Shown in pieces: positions 1 through 9,800 of a stretch of DNA of 64,000 nucleotides (position 1 is its first letter; each line of letters opens with the position of its first letter). A model generated the notes under the pieces. That model worked only from the letters and a program-made list of their open reading frames with translations, was not told where the DNA came from and did no database searches. The stretch covers positions 62,001 to 126,000 of the forward strand of contig JAXHTF010000002.1 of NCBI GenBank assembly GCA_034211275.1, given 5' to 3'. A program made the position numbers and the translations under genes. This stretch comes from Acidobacteriota bacterium (GTDB taxonomy: Bacteria > Acidobacteriota > Thermoanaerobaculia > Multivoradales > JAHZIX01).

Positions 1-11
1 AGCTCTGAGCC

Positions 12-863
12 GTGCTTCTGACCACCCCCGAAAGCCGCCGCTGGCGCCGCCGGGCGCTGGTGATCTTGGTGATCCTTACGGCCCTCTACGTCTGGATGAG
101 CCGCAGCGGCTATGCCCACGGCGGCTCGGTGCCGGGCCTGATCCTGGGCTTCGCCACCCTTGCTGTGATCCTGGTGCTGCTCTGGTTCGGGGTGCGCAAA
201 CGCTCCTATCGCAGCACCTTGGGCACCTTGGAAGGCTGGCTCCAGGCTCACGTCTATCTTGGGTTCTTGAGCCTGGTGGTGGCCCTCTTCCACTCCGGCT
301 TTCGCTTTCAGGACCGCCTGGCGACGGCGACTCTCGTGGTGCTGGCGGCGGTGGTGGTGACGGGGTTTCTGGGAGCGCTGCTCTACACCACCGTGCCGCG
401 GCTCTTGAGCGAGGTGGAGAGCAACCTCACCGTCGACCAGCTGTCGGAGCGGCTGAATCAGATCGCCGCTTCCATGGCGCGGCTGGCGGAGGGTAAATCG
501 GCGACCTTCCGGCGGGTGCAGGTGGGGCTGGTGGAAGAGAGCCGCCCGCGGGCCATGGCCGGATGGCGAACGGTCTTCAGCCCGCCCCGGCGCCGGCGGG
601 CAGCGGTGCCGGCGGTGGACGACGCGGCGTGGAAAAGCTTGCTGGGGCGGGTGGCGGAGGATGAACGGGAGGATCTGCGGCGGCTTCTGGTGCTCTCGCG
701 CCAGCACAAGGAGCTCCATCAGCGGCTGACCTACCAGCAGCGCTACCGCAACCTCCTGGACGCCTGGCTATGGCTCCATCTGCCCCTGTCGCTGGTGCTG
801 TTGGTGCTCGCCCTGGGCCATGGAGTGGCGGCCTTGTACTACCGGGGATGGGGTGTGGGATGA
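12..863 (+). CDS. Putative diheme b-type membrane cytochrome (membrane anchor)
   Basis: The 283-residue protein has about five hydrophobic segments (roughly residues 14-30, 42-60, 78-95, 105-126 and 254-276) and a charged cytoplasmic-type loop between 130 and 250. His80 and His94 lie in the third segment and His256 and His270 in the last; both pairs are separated by 13 residues, the spacing typical of bis-His haem b ligands on one helix, as in cytochrome b561, NarI or ferric-reductase-like proteins. I infer a quinol-linked or electron-relaying membrane cytochrome serving the cytochromes downstream. The start is GTG at 12, just after an in-frame stop at 6-8, so the gene is complete even though it lies at the window edge. 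The next gene starts 27 bp later. The family assignment is inferred from His spacing, not from overall similarity. Confidence 0.6.
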   Translation: MLLTTPESRRWRRRALVILVILTALYVWMSRSGYAHGGSVPGLILGFATLAVILVLLWFGVRKRSYRSTLGTLEGWLQAHVYLGFLSLVVALFHSGFRFQDRLATATLVVLAAVVVTGFLGALLYTTVPRLLSEVESNLTVDQLSERLNQIAASMARLAEGKSATFRRVQVGLVEESRPRAMAGWRTVFSPPRRRRAAVPAVDDAAWKSLLGRVAEDEREDLRRLLVLSRQHKELHQRLTYQQRYRNLLDAWLWLHLPLSLVLLVLALGHGVAALYYRGWGVG

Positions 864-890
864 GGACTTCCTCGATGGCCGGAGGCCTTC

Positions 891-2993
891 ATGTCAGATG
901 CCGGCACTGTCTCTGGAAAGCCCCCGACAGGAAACCTTGAGGAGAGAAGACATCAAAAGATAGCTGAAAAAAGCAGCCCGATGACCTTCCTGATCCATCG
1001 CCTGGTGGGCGAACGCACACTGCTGCGTACGGTGGAGGGCGACAGCCTCACCATCGGCCGCGGCGCCGCGGCGGACGTGCGCCTGGACGATGCCGCGGTG
1101 GCGCTGGAGCACGCGGAAATCCGCCGAGAGGGCAAGCATTGGGTGCTCGTGGACCGCGGCAGCGTCACCGGCACCTACCGCAATGGCCGGCAGGTGGAGC
1201 GAGAGACCCTGAGCGGGGACGACACGGTGGAGATCGGCGGCTACCGCCTGCGTTTCCAGGTCACCCACCCCGAAGATCCCCTGTTCGTCCACTTCTCCCC
1301 CATCGAGAGTGCCGTCGAGGCCGCGGCGCCGGCGGAGCCTCGGGAGAAGGCGACCGACGAGGCTTTGGATACCGCCACCTTCGAGGTCCCGGTGAACCCC
1401 ACCGACGGGTCCGCCGCACCGGAAGAGCTCGCCCCCGCCGGGCACGAGCGGCCATCGGCCCCAACGCCGTCGCCTAGAGTTCCGGACCAGCCAGCACCGA
1501 CCCAGCCAGCACCGGTCAAGCCAGCACCGGTCAAGCCAGCACTGGCGCCGGCCCCGCCGGAGGCCGTGGACTATGCCGCCGCCTACTCCCTGGCCCGACC
1601 GGGGTGGACCAAGGGAGCCCTCACCGTCGCCCTCACCGTCGTCGCCCTGATCACGGTGGCGGCCCTCGCCGCTGGCAGCCACCGCCCCCTGATGCCGGGG
1701 ATCTCCAGCGCCCACGCCCTCATCGTCGCCGAGGACACCGCCCCGGCCGCTGCCCCAGGGGAGAATGCTGCCGGCGGTGCCTTTCTCAACAGCGAAGCCC
1801 GCCGCATCGCCACCCGTGGCTGCGCCGCTTGCCATCGTCCCTGGCGGGGGCCGGCAGCGGTGGAGGATGGCTGCGTCGCCTGCCACGGCGATCAGGGCGA
1901 GCCCCACGCCGCCGCCTTGGCCTCCAGCCCCTCGGCGGCGGCGGCCCCCGCCTGCGCGTCCTGCCACCCCGAGCATCGTGGCCAAGACCTGGTGCGCCGC
2001 GCCGTTGCCGCCGACTGCACCCCCTGTCACCGGGAGCTCTCAGCGGTGGTGCCCAACGCTACCGTCACACCGCAGGTGACCTCCTTCGCCAGCGATCACC
2101 CCGAGCTAGTGGTCACTTTGCCGGCGTCCCGGTCGGATTCGGGAGGAGAGGAGGGACCGCGCCGGCTGTCCGTGGCGGAAGCCGCCGGGGCCGATCCCGG
2201 CACGGTGGATTTCGGCCACCGAGTGCACCGGGTACAGCAGGAGGCAACCGGGGCTTCGCCGGCGCAGACCCTCCGCGGTCCCGACGGGCCGGTGGCGTTG
2301 GTGTGCGGCGATTGTCACGTCGCCGACGACGACACCGGCCGGATGCAGCCGGTGAGCTTCGAGAACCACTGCCAGAGCTGTCATCGGCTGAGCTTCGACG
2401 AGCGACTGCCCGACCGCCAAGCCCCCCACAGCACGCCGCGGGAAGTGGTGGACTCTTTGCTGGGTCTCTACAGCGGCAGCGAGTGGGGCCCGGACGCCGC
2501 CGTCTCGTTGCGGGATCGGCGGCTGGAAGTGATCACCGGCGGTGGCCGGCAGAAGCTACCGCCGGGGGTGGACCGCCAGGTAGCCGACGCCGCCCGCACT
2601 CTCTTCCGTGCCGGCTGCGATTTCTGTCATCGAGTGGATCTGGACGCCGTGCCCCTGCCGACGGTGGCTCCGGCGGCGATTCCGGAGCGCTGGATGCCCG
2701 GCGCCCGCTTCTCCCACCTGGGCCACCGCAACGTGGCCTGCAGCACCTGCCATCCCGATGCCGCCACCAGCGAAGCCAGCGCCGACGTGCTGATGCCCGG
2801 CATCGCCGCCTGCCGCGGCTGCCACGGCGCGGGCTCCTCGCCCACTGCAAGCCTTGCCGAAGACCGTGGCCCGGCGGCCTGGGGCGGCGCCCTCGCCTGC
2901 GCCCAATGCCACGGATATCACCGCACCGAATTCTCTCGGCCGGCGCCACCGGTGACCGCCGCCGGCCCTTCCCCTTGGAGGAGACCCGGATGA
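891..2993 (+). CDS. FHA domain-transmembrane-decaheme cytochrome c fusion
   Basis: The 700-residue protein has three parts. Residues about 31-125 form an FHA (forkhead-associated) fold with the GR pair at 56-57 and a GTYRNG segment near 94-99. A Pro/Ala-rich linker with 15-bp DNA repeats (PAPVK units near 1500-1545) leads to one membrane helix at about 242-261. The remainder carries ten CXXCH haem-attachment motifs from C311 to near the C-terminus. The topology should therefore place FHA in the cytoplasm and the hemes in the periplasm. FHA domains normally bind phosphothreonine; here the usual Ser of the SRxH motif is replaced (ALEH), so binding may be altered. ATG 891 follows GGAGG by 5-6 bases; an internal ATG at 981 is an alternative start at the edge of the FHA fold. 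The stop overlaps the next start (ATGA). Confidence 0.9.
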   Translation: MSDAGTVSGKPPTGNLEERRHQKIAEKSSPMTFLIHRLVGERTLLRTVEGDSLTIGRGAAADVRLDDAAVALEHAEIRREGKHWVLVDRGSVTGTYRNGRQVERETLSGDDTVEIGGYRLRFQVTHPEDPLFVHFSPIESAVEAAAPAEPREKATDEALDTATFEVPVNPTDGSAAPEELAPAGHERPSAPTPSPRVPDQPAPTQPAPVKPAPVKPALAPAPPEAVDYAAAYSLARPGWTKGALTVALTVVALITVAALAAGSHRPLMPGISSAHALIVAEDTAPAAAPGENAAGGAFLNSEARRIATRGCAACHRPWRGPAAVEDGCVACHGDQGEPHAAALASSPSAAAAPACASCHPEHRGQDLVRRAVAADCTPCHRELSAVVPNATVTPQVTSFASDHPELVVTLPASRSDSGGEEGPRRLSVAEAAGADPGTVDFGHRVHRVQQEATGASPAQTLRGPDGPVALVCGDCHVADDDTGRMQPVSFENHCQSCHRLSFDERLPDRQAPHSTPREVVDSLLGLYSGSEWGPDAAVSLRDRRLEVITGGGRQKLPPGVDRQVADAARTLFRAGCDFCHRVDLDAVPLPTVAPAAIPERWMPGARFSHLGHRNVACSTCHPDAATSEASADVLMPGIAACRGCHGAGSSPTASLAEDRGPAAWGGALACAQCHGYHRTEFSRPAPPVTAAGPSPWRRPG

Positions 2994-4780
2994 GACTCCT
3001 ACCCCCTCGGCTCCCTTCCCGCGTCTCGAGCTCTTCCGCGTCGAGCGGTTCCGCCTCGGGACTTCGCGGACACTTGCCGCTGCTTGTCATGCTGCTAGCG
3101 CTGCCGCTCGTGCCGGCGCTGGATCTGCTGGCCCAGCATCGCCCCGGGCGTCCCGGGGATCCCGGCGGCGGTGGAGGAGGGTTTGAGGATCCTGGTGGGG
3201 CAGTGGCGGACCCCGGCGCTCCCCCAGGGGGCATCGGTGGCCCGGCCGGGCCCGGTGGCTTGCCTGGCCGGCCCGGACCTGGTCGGCCCGGGACTGATCC
3301 GCGACCGGCGGTGCCGCCGGTGTGCGCCAACGGCGAGAGTGCCCTTTCCGCAGCTGAGGCGGACTCGCTGGTGCGCGCCGCCGCCGGCGCCCTCGACGAG
3401 GCCACCATGACGGTGGCGGTGGTGGATCGCCTGGGCAGGCCCCTGGCGGTTTACCGCAAGGGCGGGCCGGTGCTGGACGACGCCGACGTGGCGGTGGGGC
3501 TGGCGCGCACCGGCGCGTTCTTCTCCAACGACCAGGCGCCCCTGTCCTCCCGCACCGTGCGTTTCATCAGCGGCGTGCACTTCCCGCCGGGGGTGGCCCG
3601 GACCCCCAACGCCGCCCTCTACGGCATCGAGAACACCAACCGCGGCTGCGACCTGCAGGTGACCTTCATTGGTGGTCAGGCGGTGCCGCCGGCGCGCTCA
3701 GTGGTCAACGGTGGTTCGTGCGACGCCAATGACGACCGCGGCTGCGGCAGCGGCCCGGTGACCGGCAAGCCCCAACCCTTCGACACCCACGACGGCTCGC
3801 CGGTGCACGACCCCTCCGCGGTGGCGGTCAACCCCGGCGGCATTCCCCTCTACCGCGGCACCGCGGTGGTGGGCGGTCTGGGGGTTGTGGCTCCCGGTGC
3901 GCCCCCCGACCACGCCGAGTTCGCGGCGCTGGCGGCGGCGCTCTCGGTGCCGGGGCTGGCGCCGCTGCCGGATCCCCTCCCCGACCCCGGCGTGGTCTTC
4001 ATCGACGGCGTGCGGCTGCCCTTCGTCCGCCAGCTGGAGCGCCCGGCGAATAGCGCCGCCGATGGTCCTCAGCTGGCCCCCTTGGCCCTCGGCCCGGCGG
4101 ACGGGGCCTGCGCGCCGGAAGGCTGGCTGGCGGGGCCGGTGGCGGGCAACGGCCTCGGCGTCGCCGAGGTGGATCAGCTGGTCAACCAGAGCATCGACGC
4201 CGCCCACCGCACCCGGGCGCTGATCCGCCTGCCCAACGCCGCCGGGGATCGGGCGCGCATGGTCATCGCCGTCTCCGACCTCGACGGCGAGATCGTCGGC
4301 CTCTATCGCATGGCCGACGCCACGGTCTTCTCCATCGACGTAGCGGTGGCCAAGGCGCGCAACGTTGTGTGGTTCAGCCAGGGCAATCTGCCCGGGGTGG
4401 CACCGGGGGTGGCGGTGACCAACCGCACCATCGGCTTCGCCGCCCAGCCGCTGTACCCGGCGGGCATCGACGGCACCCCCCCCGGGCCGTTCTTCGATCT
4501 CTTCCGCCGCGATTGGGCCAACCCCTGCGCCGAGGGCTTCGACCCGGCGAGCCCCAACCGCAACGGCGTGGTCTTCTTCCCCGGCTCCATTCCCCTCTAC
4601 CGCAACGGCCGGCTGGTGGGCGGGCTGGGCATCAGCGGTGACGGCGTGGAACAGGACGATTACGTTTCCTTCCTCGGCGCCGCCGGCTTCCTGCCGCCGG
4701 AGGATCGATGGGCGGACCGGGTCAAGCTGCGCGGTGTGCGCCTGCCCTTCCTGCGATTCCCGCGCAATCCGGAGGGTTGA
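2990..4780 (+). CDS. Secreted protein with two GlcG/HbpS-like domains
   Basis: The 596-residue protein starts at ATG 2990, which overlaps the upstream stop. It has a hydrophobic export signal at about 27-48, then a Gly/Pro-rich collagen-like linker (about 50-110). Two copies of a domain follow, at about 115-345 and 370-596. Each copy begins with an Ala-rich helix and a strand pattern of the type VAVVDRLGRPLAVYR / IAVSDLDGEIVGLYR, then an alternating set ending in an IPLYR..G..VGGLG strand; this resembles the GlcG/HbpS (DUF336) fold. HbpS-type proteins bind haem outside the cell, which would suit an operon of multiheme cytochromes, but haem binding here is inference. Each copy ends with a similar GVRLPF-type segment, pointing to internal duplication. 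Confidence 0.72.
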   Translation: MRLLPPRLPSRVSSSSASSGSASGLRGHLPLLVMLLALPLVPALDLLAQHRPGRPGDPGGGGGGFEDPGGAVADPGAPPGGIGGPAGPGGLPGRPGPGRPGTDPRPAVPPVCANGESALSAAEADSLVRAAAGALDEATMTVAVVDRLGRPLAVYRKGGPVLDDADVAVGLARTGAFFSNDQAPLSSRTVRFISGVHFPPGVARTPNAALYGIENTNRGCDLQVTFIGGQAVPPARSVVNGGSCDANDDRGCGSGPVTGKPQPFDTHDGSPVHDPSAVAVNPGGIPLYRGTAVVGGLGVVAPGAPPDHAEFAALAAALSVPGLAPLPDPLPDPGVVFIDGVRLPFVRQLERPANSAADGPQLAPLALGPADGACAPEGWLAGPVAGNGLGVAEVDQLVNQSIDAAHRTRALIRLPNAAGDRARMVIAVSDLDGEIVGLYRMADATVFSIDVAVAKARNVVWFSQGNLPGVAPGVAVTNRTIGFAAQPLYPAGIDGTPPGPFFDLFRRDWANPCAEGFDPASPNRNGVVFFPGSIPLYRNGRLVGGLGISGDGVEQDDYVSFLGAAGFLPPEDRWADRVKLRGVRLPFLRFPRNPEG

Positions 4781-4781
4781 G

Positions 4782-6857
4782 TTGAAGCGTTCCTTCCATC
4801 CTGCCCTCGCGGTTCTGGGAGCCGGGCTTCTGGGCGTAGTGATGTTGGCTGTGTCCCTCCCGGCGGCGGCTCAGGAGAAGGCTGGGGCCCGGCTCGAGAT
4901 GGACGGCGGCACCCTGCTGTGGAGCGGCGATCCGCGGCCCACCTTCGAGGGGGTCACCGGCGCTCCCCCGGGCTCGGTGGTGACGGTGATGCTGGAGACG
5001 GTGACGCTGGAGAGGGAAGCCGAAGAAGGGAAAGCACCGCCAGAACCCCAGCGGGCGGAGACCACCGTCGGCGAGCGCGGGCACTTTCGCCTCGCCTGGC
5101 CCCGGGATCTGGCCGCCGGCGGTTACCGGGTGGCGGTGGCGGTGACCGCGGCGGAGGATCCCCAGCGCGTCCTGGCCCAAGCTCGGGCGACCCTGGTGGT
5201 GCAGCTCGGCGAAGGGCTGCCGCGGCGGCCGCTGGTGGCGCCGCCGCTGGATTACGCGCCGCCTTTCGAGCCGGCGGCAGATCGCTTCGAGGCCTTCACC
5301 GACCGCTGGCGCATCGTGCCGCCGCCCTACGAATTGAATGCCCAGGGCTCCCGCTGGGATCCCTACAACCAGAACGTCCTCAAGGGCGACTACCCGGTGA
5401 AGGGCAACGACATCTTCTTCGTCCTCACCGGCATCTCCGACACCCTGGTGCAGGGGATGAACCTGCCCACCCCCGCCGGCGTCTCCACCGCCGAGCCCGG
5501 CTCCATCGAATTCTTTGGTGAGGACGGCCAGCTCTTCCTCAACCAGAACGTGGTGATCTCCGCCGAGCTCTTCCGCGGCGACACCGCCTTCAAGCCCATG
5601 GACTGGCGCATCAAGGCGACCCTGGTGGGGAACCTCAACCACCTGGAGACTCAGGAGAACGCGGTGGTCAAGCCCGATGTGCGGGAGGGCACGGACCGCA
5701 CCGACGGCCGGGCGTCGCTGCAGGAATTCTTCGTCGAGAAAAAGCTGGCGGACCTCTCCACCAGCTACGATTTCCTGTCCCTGCGGGTGGGCATCCAGCC
5801 CTTTTCCAGCGACTTCCGGGGCTTCGTCTTCACCGACACCAACCTCGCCCTGCGCCTCTTCGGCAACGCCGACTCCAACCGCTGGCAATACAACCTCTAT
5901 CTTTCCGAGCGGCTGGAGAAGGACACCAACAGCGGTCTCAACCTCTTCGAGCTGCGCGACCAGCAGGTGGCGGTGGCCAACGTCTACCGCCAGGACACCT
6001 TCGCCCTGGGCTGGACCCATCAGCTCTCGCTGCACTATTTGCGCGACGAGCCCAGCTTCTTCTTCGACCGCAACGGCTTTCTGGCGCGGCCGGACCCGGT
6101 GGGCTCTTTCACCCCCCACGAGGTGGAGGCCTTGTACCTGGGCTGGACCAGCTTCGGCCACTCCGGGCGCCTCAATATCGACCACGCCCTGTACTACGTC
6201 ACCGGCGAGGACAGCCTCAACCCCATCGCCGGCGAGGATCTCTTCGCAGGCCGCTCCGACGTCGACATCTCGGCCTTCTTCGGCGCTCTGGAGCTCTCCA
6301 TCGACCGCAATTGGTATCGCCCCAAGCTGTCGCTGCTCTATGCCTCCGGCGACGACTCCCCCACCGACCGCGACGCCGAGGGCTTCGACGCCATTTTCGA
6401 CAACCCCGCCTTCGCCGGCGGCGGTTTCTCGTTCTGGAACCGTCTGGGGATCCGCCTCGCCGGCACCGGCACCGGCCTGGTCAACCGCGGCAGTCTGCTG
6501 CCCAACCTGCGGAGCTCGAAGGAAGAGGGGCAGCCCAACTTCGTCAACCCCGGCCTGCTGCTGGCCAGCGCCGGTCTCGACCTGGAGCTCACCCCCGAGC
6601 TCAAGGCGGTGGCCACCGCCAACTATCTGCGCTTCGACTCCACCGAAGCCATCCAGCTGTTGCTCTTCCAAAGCGACATCGACGAGGAGATCGGCTGGGA
6701 CCTCTCTCTGGGTGCCCGCTGGCGGCCCTACCTCAACAACAACGTGGTCCTGCTGGCGGGAGTCGCCGCCTTTCTCCCCGGCGCCGGCTTCGAAGACATC
6801 TACCAGAGCGACGACAGCCTCTACATGGGCTTCGTCAACCTCACCCTGACCTTCTGA
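4782..6857 (+). CDS. Outer-membrane beta-barrel protein (porin-like)
   Basis: I chose TTG 4782 as the start: GGAGGG lies 5 bases upstream, and the first residues form a classical signal peptide ending near AAAQ30. The mature part has an Ig-like beta domain at about 35-135, a linker, then from about 230 to the end alternating amphipathic strands rich in Tyr, Trp, Asn and Asp. The protein ends NLTLTF, with the terminal Phe usual for BAM-inserted barrels. At 691 residues it is about as long as porins of extracellular electron conduits (MtrB type), but I see no sequence motif proving that relation. It sits between haem-protein genes in the operon, only one base after the previous stop. The role as a sheath for a cytochrome is inference; a general porin is the alternative. 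Confidence 0.7.
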   Translation: MKRSFHPALAVLGAGLLGVVMLAVSLPAAAQEKAGARLEMDGGTLLWSGDPRPTFEGVTGAPPGSVVTVMLETVTLEREAEEGKAPPEPQRAETTVGERGHFRLAWPRDLAAGGYRVAVAVTAAEDPQRVLAQARATLVVQLGEGLPRRPLVAPPLDYAPPFEPAADRFEAFTDRWRIVPPPYELNAQGSRWDPYNQNVLKGDYPVKGNDIFFVLTGISDTLVQGMNLPTPAGVSTAEPGSIEFFGEDGQLFLNQNVVISAELFRGDTAFKPMDWRIKATLVGNLNHLETQENAVVKPDVREGTDRTDGRASLQEFFVEKKLADLSTSYDFLSLRVGIQPFSSDFRGFVFTDTNLALRLFGNADSNRWQYNLYLSERLEKDTNSGLNLFELRDQQVAVANVYRQDTFALGWTHQLSLHYLRDEPSFFFDRNGFLARPDPVGSFTPHEVEALYLGWTSFGHSGRLNIDHALYYVTGEDSLNPIAGEDLFAGRSDVDISAFFGALELSIDRNWYRPKLSLLYASGDDSPTDRDAEGFDAIFDNPAFAGGGFSFWNRLGIRLAGTGTGLVNRGSLLPNLRSSKEEGQPNFVNPGLLLASAGLDLELTPELKAVATANYLRFDSTEAIQLLLFQSDIDEEIGWDLSLGARWRPYLNNNVVLLAGVAAFLPGAGFEDIYQSDDSLYMGFVNLTLTF

Positions 6858-6872
6858 GGAGGCGCTTCCGTC

Positions 6873-9800
6873 ATGCATCCAGCCCGTAGCTCGCGCTCCC
6901 GTAGCCTGGCCGTCCTCCTAGCCTTGGGCGTCAGGGCCCTGATGGTGGCGGTGGCGCTGCTCGGGGTGAGCTGGAGCCCTGGAGTGGTCACAGCGGAGCC
7001 GCCTCCGGCGCCGGCGGCTCATCCCCTGATGCTACAAAGCGCCGAGACCGCCGCCGCCGGCAGCCGCGGGTGCCTCTCCTGCCACCTGGGGGTGGAGAAG
7101 ATGCACGCCTCGCCGGCGGTGCAGCTCTCCTGCGTCGACTGCCACGGCGGCGATGCCTCTGCGAGAGTGGCGGATGGCGACGAGCCCGGCTCCGAGGCCT
7201 ACCGCCGCGTCCGGGAGCAGGCTCACGTGGCACCGCGCTTCCCGCAGCGCTGGGCCGGTGCCGACGGCGAGCCCAGCTCCGCCAATCCGGTGCGTTCCTA
7301 CACCCTGCTCAACGACGAGTCGCCGGAGTTCATCCGCTTCGTCAACCCCGGCGATCTGCGGGTGGCCGGGGAGACCTGCGGGCCGTGCCACGACGGCCAC
7401 GTGGACGCGGTGATCAAGAGCCCCATGACCACCTCCGCCATCTTCTGGGCCGCCGCCGCCTACGCCAACGGCATCGTCGGCCCCAAGAGCGCGTTCTTGG
7501 GGGAGAGCTATGCCGCCGACGGCACCGCCCAAGGCCTGGTGGATCATCCTACCGAGGAAGAACGTGCCCGCGGCGCCGTGGAGCGGCTGCTGCCCCTGCC
7601 GCGGTGGGAGGTGGTGCAGCCCGGCGAGTATTTCCGCGCCTTCGAGCGCGGCGGCTTGCTCCAGCCGTCCTTCTTCCCGGAGATCGGCAACCCCAGTCCC
7701 TTCGACGAGCCCGGCCGACCGGACATCCGGGTCTCCAACCGTGGCCGCGGCACCGGTCTGCGCATCAGCCCGGCGGTGATCAATCTGCACAAGACCCGTC
7801 TCAACGATCCCCACCTCTCCTTCCTGGGCACCAACGACCATCCTGGGGACTACCGCTCCAGCGGCTGCACCGCCTGCCACGTGGTCTACGCCAACGACCG
7901 CGAGCCGCTGCACTCCGGGCCGTGGGCGGAATATGGCCACCGCGGCACCAGCGCCTCCGCCGACCCCACCATTCCCCGCGGCGAGAGCGGCCACCCGGTG
8001 GCCCACCGGCTGACCCGGGCGGTGCCCACCAGCCAGTGCATGAGCTGCCACATGCACCAGCCCAACGCCTTCGTCAACACCTACCTGGGCTACACCATGT
8101 GGGATTACGAGACCGACGGCGAGCACCTGTGGCCGGAGCAGCAGCGCAACCCCACCGCCGCCGAGCGCCGCGCCGCCTTGGAAGCCAACCCGGAGGGGGC
8201 GGTGGTGCGCGGGCTGTGGAGCGATCCGGAGGTGCTGGCGGCGGTCTCGGAGCTCAACCCGGATCTCCAGCACACGCAATTCGCCGACTACCACGGCCAC
8301 GGCTGGATCTTCCGCGCCGTGTTCAGCCGCGACCGCGCCGGCCGCCTGCTGGACGGCGACGGCGAGGTGGTGCCCTTCGACGACCCGGAGCGCTTCGCCA
8401 GGGCGGTGCACCTCAAGGACATCCACCTGGAGCGCGGCATGCACTGCGTCGATTGCCACTTCTCCCAGGATGTCCACGGCGACGGCAACCTCTACGGCGA
8501 GTACGGCGATGCCATCGAGATCGAGTGCAGCGATTGCCACGGCAGCGCCGCCCAGCGCGCCACTCTGCGCACCACCGGCCCGGCGGCTCCCGCTGGTGGC
8601 ACCGACTTGAGCCTCGCCAACACTCCCTGGGGTCAGCGCCGCTTCCGCTGGCGCGGCGACACCCTGGTACAGCGCTCCATGCTCGACCCCGACCTCGAGT
8701 GGGAGGTAGTGCAGGTCCAGGACACGGTGACTCCCGGCCATCCGCGCTACAACCCGCGCTCCCGCCGCGCCAAGCTGATGACCACCGACGGCACCTGGCT
8801 GGAGGCCGACGAGGCGTCGGTGAACCGCGCCCTGGGAGCCGAGCCGGCGCGCCTCGCCCACCGCGACGAGCGCATGACCTGCTACTCCTGCCACTCCTCC
8901 TGGGTCACCTCCTGCTTCGGCTGCCACCTGCCCCAGGAGGCCAACGTGCGCTCGAAGATGAACCACTACGAGGGCACCGAGACCCGTAACTACGCCAGCT
9001 ACAACCCCCAGGTGATTCGCACCGACGTCTACATGCTGGGCTTGAACGGCGCCACCAAGGGTGGCCGCATCGCGCCGCTGCGCTCCTCCAGCGCCCTGGT
9101 GCTCTCCTCCACCAACGCCAACCGCAAGCGCTTCTACACCCAGCAGCCGCCCATCTCGCGACCGGGCTTTTCCAGCCAGGCGTTCAATCCTCACGTGCCC
9201 CACACCGTGCGCAGCGCCGAGACCAAAGGCTGCAGCGACTGCCACCTCTCGGAGGACGGCGACAACAACGCCTGGATGGCCCAGCTGCTGACCCTCGGCA
9301 CCGGCTTCGTCAACTTCATCGGCCACAACGCCTGGGTGGCGGAGGGGCATCACGGCCTGGAGGCGGTGACGGTCACCGAGTGGGAGGAGCCCCAGGCGGT
9401 GCTGGGCAGCTATCTCCACCGCCTGGCCTACCCCGACGACTTCCAGCACCACCGGGACGAGGACCTGGTCTTGCACCACGGCCATCACCACGACGGCGGC
9501 GGCGGCGAGGTGGTGGATCTCCAGCTCCGCGGCGAGTATCTCTACACCGCCAAGGGCCACGGCGGCTTCGAGGTCTTCGATGTCGCCAATATCGACAACG
9601 CCGAGTTCTCCGAGCGCATCGTGACGGCGCCGGTCTCGCCCCTGGGGCAACGCACCGCCGTGGCCACCGCTGACGCTGCGGCCGTCGCTCTGCCCACCAA
9701 CATGCCCATGGCCTTCGACCGCACGCCGCCGCCGGAGGCTTTGGAGCAGCCCATCCACCCCATCTACCGCTACGCCTTCGTCGCCGATCGGCAGGAGGGG

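Noticed and set aside
1604-2989. In-frame extension upstream of the GlcG/HbpS-like gene
   Set aside because: It is an Arg/Pro-rich shadow of the FHA-decaheme gene; the true start at 2990 has an ATGA overlap and a signal peptide.
4722-6878. Minus-strand open frame opposite the barrel gene
   Set aside because: Low-complexity composition, no ribosome site; the plus-strand protein has a signal peptide and barrel pattern.
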